Below, piece after piece: positions 62,590 through 64,000 of a stretch of DNA of 64,000 nucleotides (positions are counted from its first letter, which is position 1; every line of letters starts with the position of its first letter). The position numbers and the translations under genes are program-made. The notes beneath the pieces are model-generated. The model saw only the letters and a program-made list of their open reading frames with translations, was not told the DNA's origin and did no database searches. The stretch is from Lachnospiraceae bacterium (GTDB lineage Bacteria > Bacillota > Clostridia > Lachnospirales > Lachnospiraceae), in assembly GCA_030527645.1 (NCBI GenBank), contig JAUNAJ010000001.1:1-64000 (forward strand). Reading direction: 5' to 3'.

Positions 62590-62856
62590 ATGGCTGAAGA
62601 ATATCAGGAATATGTAACCTTCCGGATTACCGCCAGAGACGGATCGGAAGTGGAGATGGCTGTTGTGGATGAATTTGATTATAAGAACAAGCATTACATC
62701 GCTGCCTGTGCCGTGCAGGACGATACTTTGGATGAAAGCGGCCGGTATATTTATCAGGCGGTGATCACCGGAGATGATTTTAAGGCGGTTAAAATTACGA
62801 ATGCCATCGAATATCAGAAAATTGCAGAGGCATACATGCAGATGGGTCAGGATTAA
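62590..62856 (+). CDS. DUF1292 family protein
   Basis: An 88-residue soluble protein of the DUF1292 family (YrzB-like), common in Firmicutes. It has the pattern YVTFRITARDGSEVEMAVVDEFDYKNKHYIAACAV and a C-terminal helix IEYQKIAEAYMQM. No function is known. ATG 62590 is chosen because GGAGG lies seven bases before it, whereas ATG 62584 is too close. Confidence 0.88.
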   Translation: MAEEYQEYVTFRITARDGSEVEMAVVDEFDYKNKHYIAACAVQDDTLDESGRYIYQAVITGDDFKAVKITNAIEYQKIAEAYMQMGQD

Positions 62857-62903
62857 GTTGATCCGGTCTGCATACGGGAAAGGACTGAAAGGGGAGACTA
62901 TAC

Positions 62904-63377
62904 ATGACATATCAGGAAATTGTAGACAGGGTGCGGGAGCATTATAAGGATGCTGACGCAGAGATGATCCAGGGGCACCTTGCCGTACAGTTCAATATTA
63001 CAGGGGAAGGACACGGTGCATTTTACCTTGAGGTAAAGGACAGCAGGGTATCGATCCAGCCTTATGAATACTACAGTCGGAATGCAGCAATCAACCTGTC
63101 TGCAACCACGCTTTTTAAGCTCCTGAATAAGGAGACAACTCTTGAAGAAGAGCTGAATCATTTTCATATTACCTGTGAGGGTGATATCGGAGCGGTTCTC
63201 GTGCTGAAGGATATCCGTCCGATTACGGAAGCCGAGGTACAGAGGGCAGCTGAGGAAAGACAGAAGGCGGCAGAGGAAGCTGCCAGAGTCAAGGCGGAGA
63301 TGAACCGAATCGTTGCTGCCGAGATGATGAAGGCGGAGGCAGAGGTGCTGGAAGCTGTGGAAAATGCCGAAAAATAA
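62904..63377 (+). CDS. SCP2-like sterol-carrier-fold protein with coiled-coil tail
   Basis: A 157-residue protein. The first 110 residues resemble an SCP2 domain (LAVQFNITGEGHGAFYLEVKDSRVSIQPYEYYSRNAAINLSATTLFKLLNKE), a hydrophobic-pocket fold. The last 45 are Ala/Glu/Lys-rich and strongly helical (EAEVQRAAEERQKAAEEAARVKAEM). RBS AGGGGAG. It may bind a lipid-like ligand; co-directional with DUF1292 and an AI-2E transporter gene. Confidence 0.78.
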   Translation: MTYQEIVDRVREHYKDADAEMIQGHLAVQFNITGEGHGAFYLEVKDSRVSIQPYEYYSRNAAINLSATTLFKLLNKETTLEEELNHFHITCEGDIGAVLVLKDIRPITEAEVQRAAEERQKAAEEAARVKAEMNRIVAAEMMKAEAEVLEAVENAEK

Positions 63378-63390
63378 GTGAGGTAGTTCT

Positions 63391-64000
63391 ATGACTGAGA
63401 ACAGGGATGAAAAGGGATTGCTTGGAAAACCAATGCTGATCTCTGTGTTTCTGACGGGCGGAATTATTCTCATTGCCATGCTGCTGAAAAATCTCGGAAT
63501 CTTTTCCGGATTAATGAAATTTATCAGCAGTCTGCAGGCGTTATTCATAGGTATTCTTTTTGCCTATATTCTGAATCCTATTACAAAATATTTTGAGAAA
63601 AAATTCCTAAAGCTGCTTTCAACAGCTGCAAAGCCAAGAAAAAAACTCTGTAAGGGACTTGCGCTTGCGGTCTCTGTGCTGATTTTTCTGGGAGTCGCAT
63701 TTTTTCTGATCGGTTCCATTGTGCCGCAGCTTCTGGATACGATCAAAACGCTGCTTCAGAATTCATCGTCCATGATCAGAAGTCTGGTGAACTGGATGCA
63801 GGGACTGTCCTCCAGTGAGGCCTGGCAGGAAACTGTGATTCCTGCAGTGCAGAATCTGCTGCGGGATGCATCCGGCTGGCTGAGCAGCCTGGAAGGAGTC
63901 AATTCCGACCTGATCACGGCAATTTCCAACGGTGTGTTTTCCTTTGTGAAAATCATTCTGAATTCCGTTGTAGGATTGATCATTGCTGTGTATATTCTGA
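63391..64000 (+). CDS. AI-2E/PerM family transporter, truncated by the window edge
   Basis: The first 203 codons of a multi-helix membrane protein, open to the last base. It begins MTENRDEKGLLGKPMLISVF and continues with GIIFAYIL-type segments (ALFIGILFAYILNPITKYFEKKF), a helix ALAVSVLIFLGVAFFLIGSIVPQLLDTI, and an extracytoplasmic linker before VFSFVKIILNSVVGLIIAVYIL, the pattern of AI-2E family exporters (YtvI/YdiK). ATG 63391 lies 13 bases after the previous stop, indicating an operon. Confidence 0.88.
   Translation, partial: MTENRDEKGLLGKPMLISVFLTGGIILIAMLLKNLGIFSGLMKFISSLQALFIGILFAYILNPITKYFEKKFLKLLSTAAKPRKKLCKGLALAVSVLIFLGVAFFLIGSIVPQLLDTIKTLLQNSSSMIRSLVNWMQGLSSSEAWQETVIPAVQNLLRDASGWLSSLEGVNSDLITAISNGVFSFVKIILNSVVGLIIAVYIL

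Overview
The window looks like a chromosomal segment of a gut-type Lachnospiraceae (class Clostridia) bacterium. The grounds are: strong AGGAGG-type ribosome binding sites, moderate GC, an ammonium transporter fused to a P-II domain, a type III glutamine synthetase, a pseudo-receiver ANTAR regulator beside glnA, ATP-dependent PEP carboxykinase, and DUF1292, YhaN-like and GBS-Bsp-repeat L,D-transpeptidase proteins typical of that family. No rRNA, tRNA or CRISPR array was seen.

Layout. 1-398: scrambled intergenic DNA with a probable IS200/IS605 tail. 399-7245: a double-domain secreted esterase, a divergent LysR regulator, a three-gene carbonyl/alcohol reductase operon (two aldo/keto reductases and an iron alcohol dehydrogenase) and a flavodoxin-like reductase. 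7314-8608: a long inverted repeat followed by a decayed DUF4143 ATPase. 8773-13007: a beta-glucoside module (RpiR regulator, 6-phospho-beta-glucosidase, PTS EIIBCA). 13197-15986: a chimeric gene relic, a frame-disrupted membrane protein and an ABC1/UbiB kinase. 16092-24542: glycerate kinase, NmrA-like reductase, a four-gene osmoprotectant ABC transporter, a PucR/CdaR regulator and an orphan UroD-family protein. 24613-28240: EamA exporter with divergent LysR regulator, and a GH13 alpha-amylase.

28343-44146 is the most coherent part: a glutamine/ammonium assimilation cluster glnN, amt-PII, purF, pyrG, gltB, gltD, glnA and an ANTAR-domain antiterminator. Four leaders (glnN, amt, purF, pyrG) carry a small hairpin with a six-base loop of the form A-A-x-G-G-x, and its 3' half overlaps a transcription-terminator stem. 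This is the geometry expected of ANTAR RNA targets, so the last gene of the cluster probably controls the others by antitermination. An HPr paralogue lacking the phosphorylatable histidine (Crh-like) follows.

44656-64000: MATE transporter; an SbcCD/YhaM-YhaN-like nuclease pair behind a promoter containing a LexA box; an acidic membrane-anchored protein; a phosphatase; a repeat-rich L,D-transpeptidase; Nudix hydrolase plus a 59-residue protein; pckA; a PRTase-like protein; mgtE with a leader ORF; pgi; a Gfo/Idh/MocA dehydrogenase behind a structured leader RNA; DUF1292 and SCP2-like proteins; and the start of an AI-2E family transporter cut by the window edge. Two near-identical long palindromes (28247-28308 and 59181-59249) mark a dispersed repeat family.
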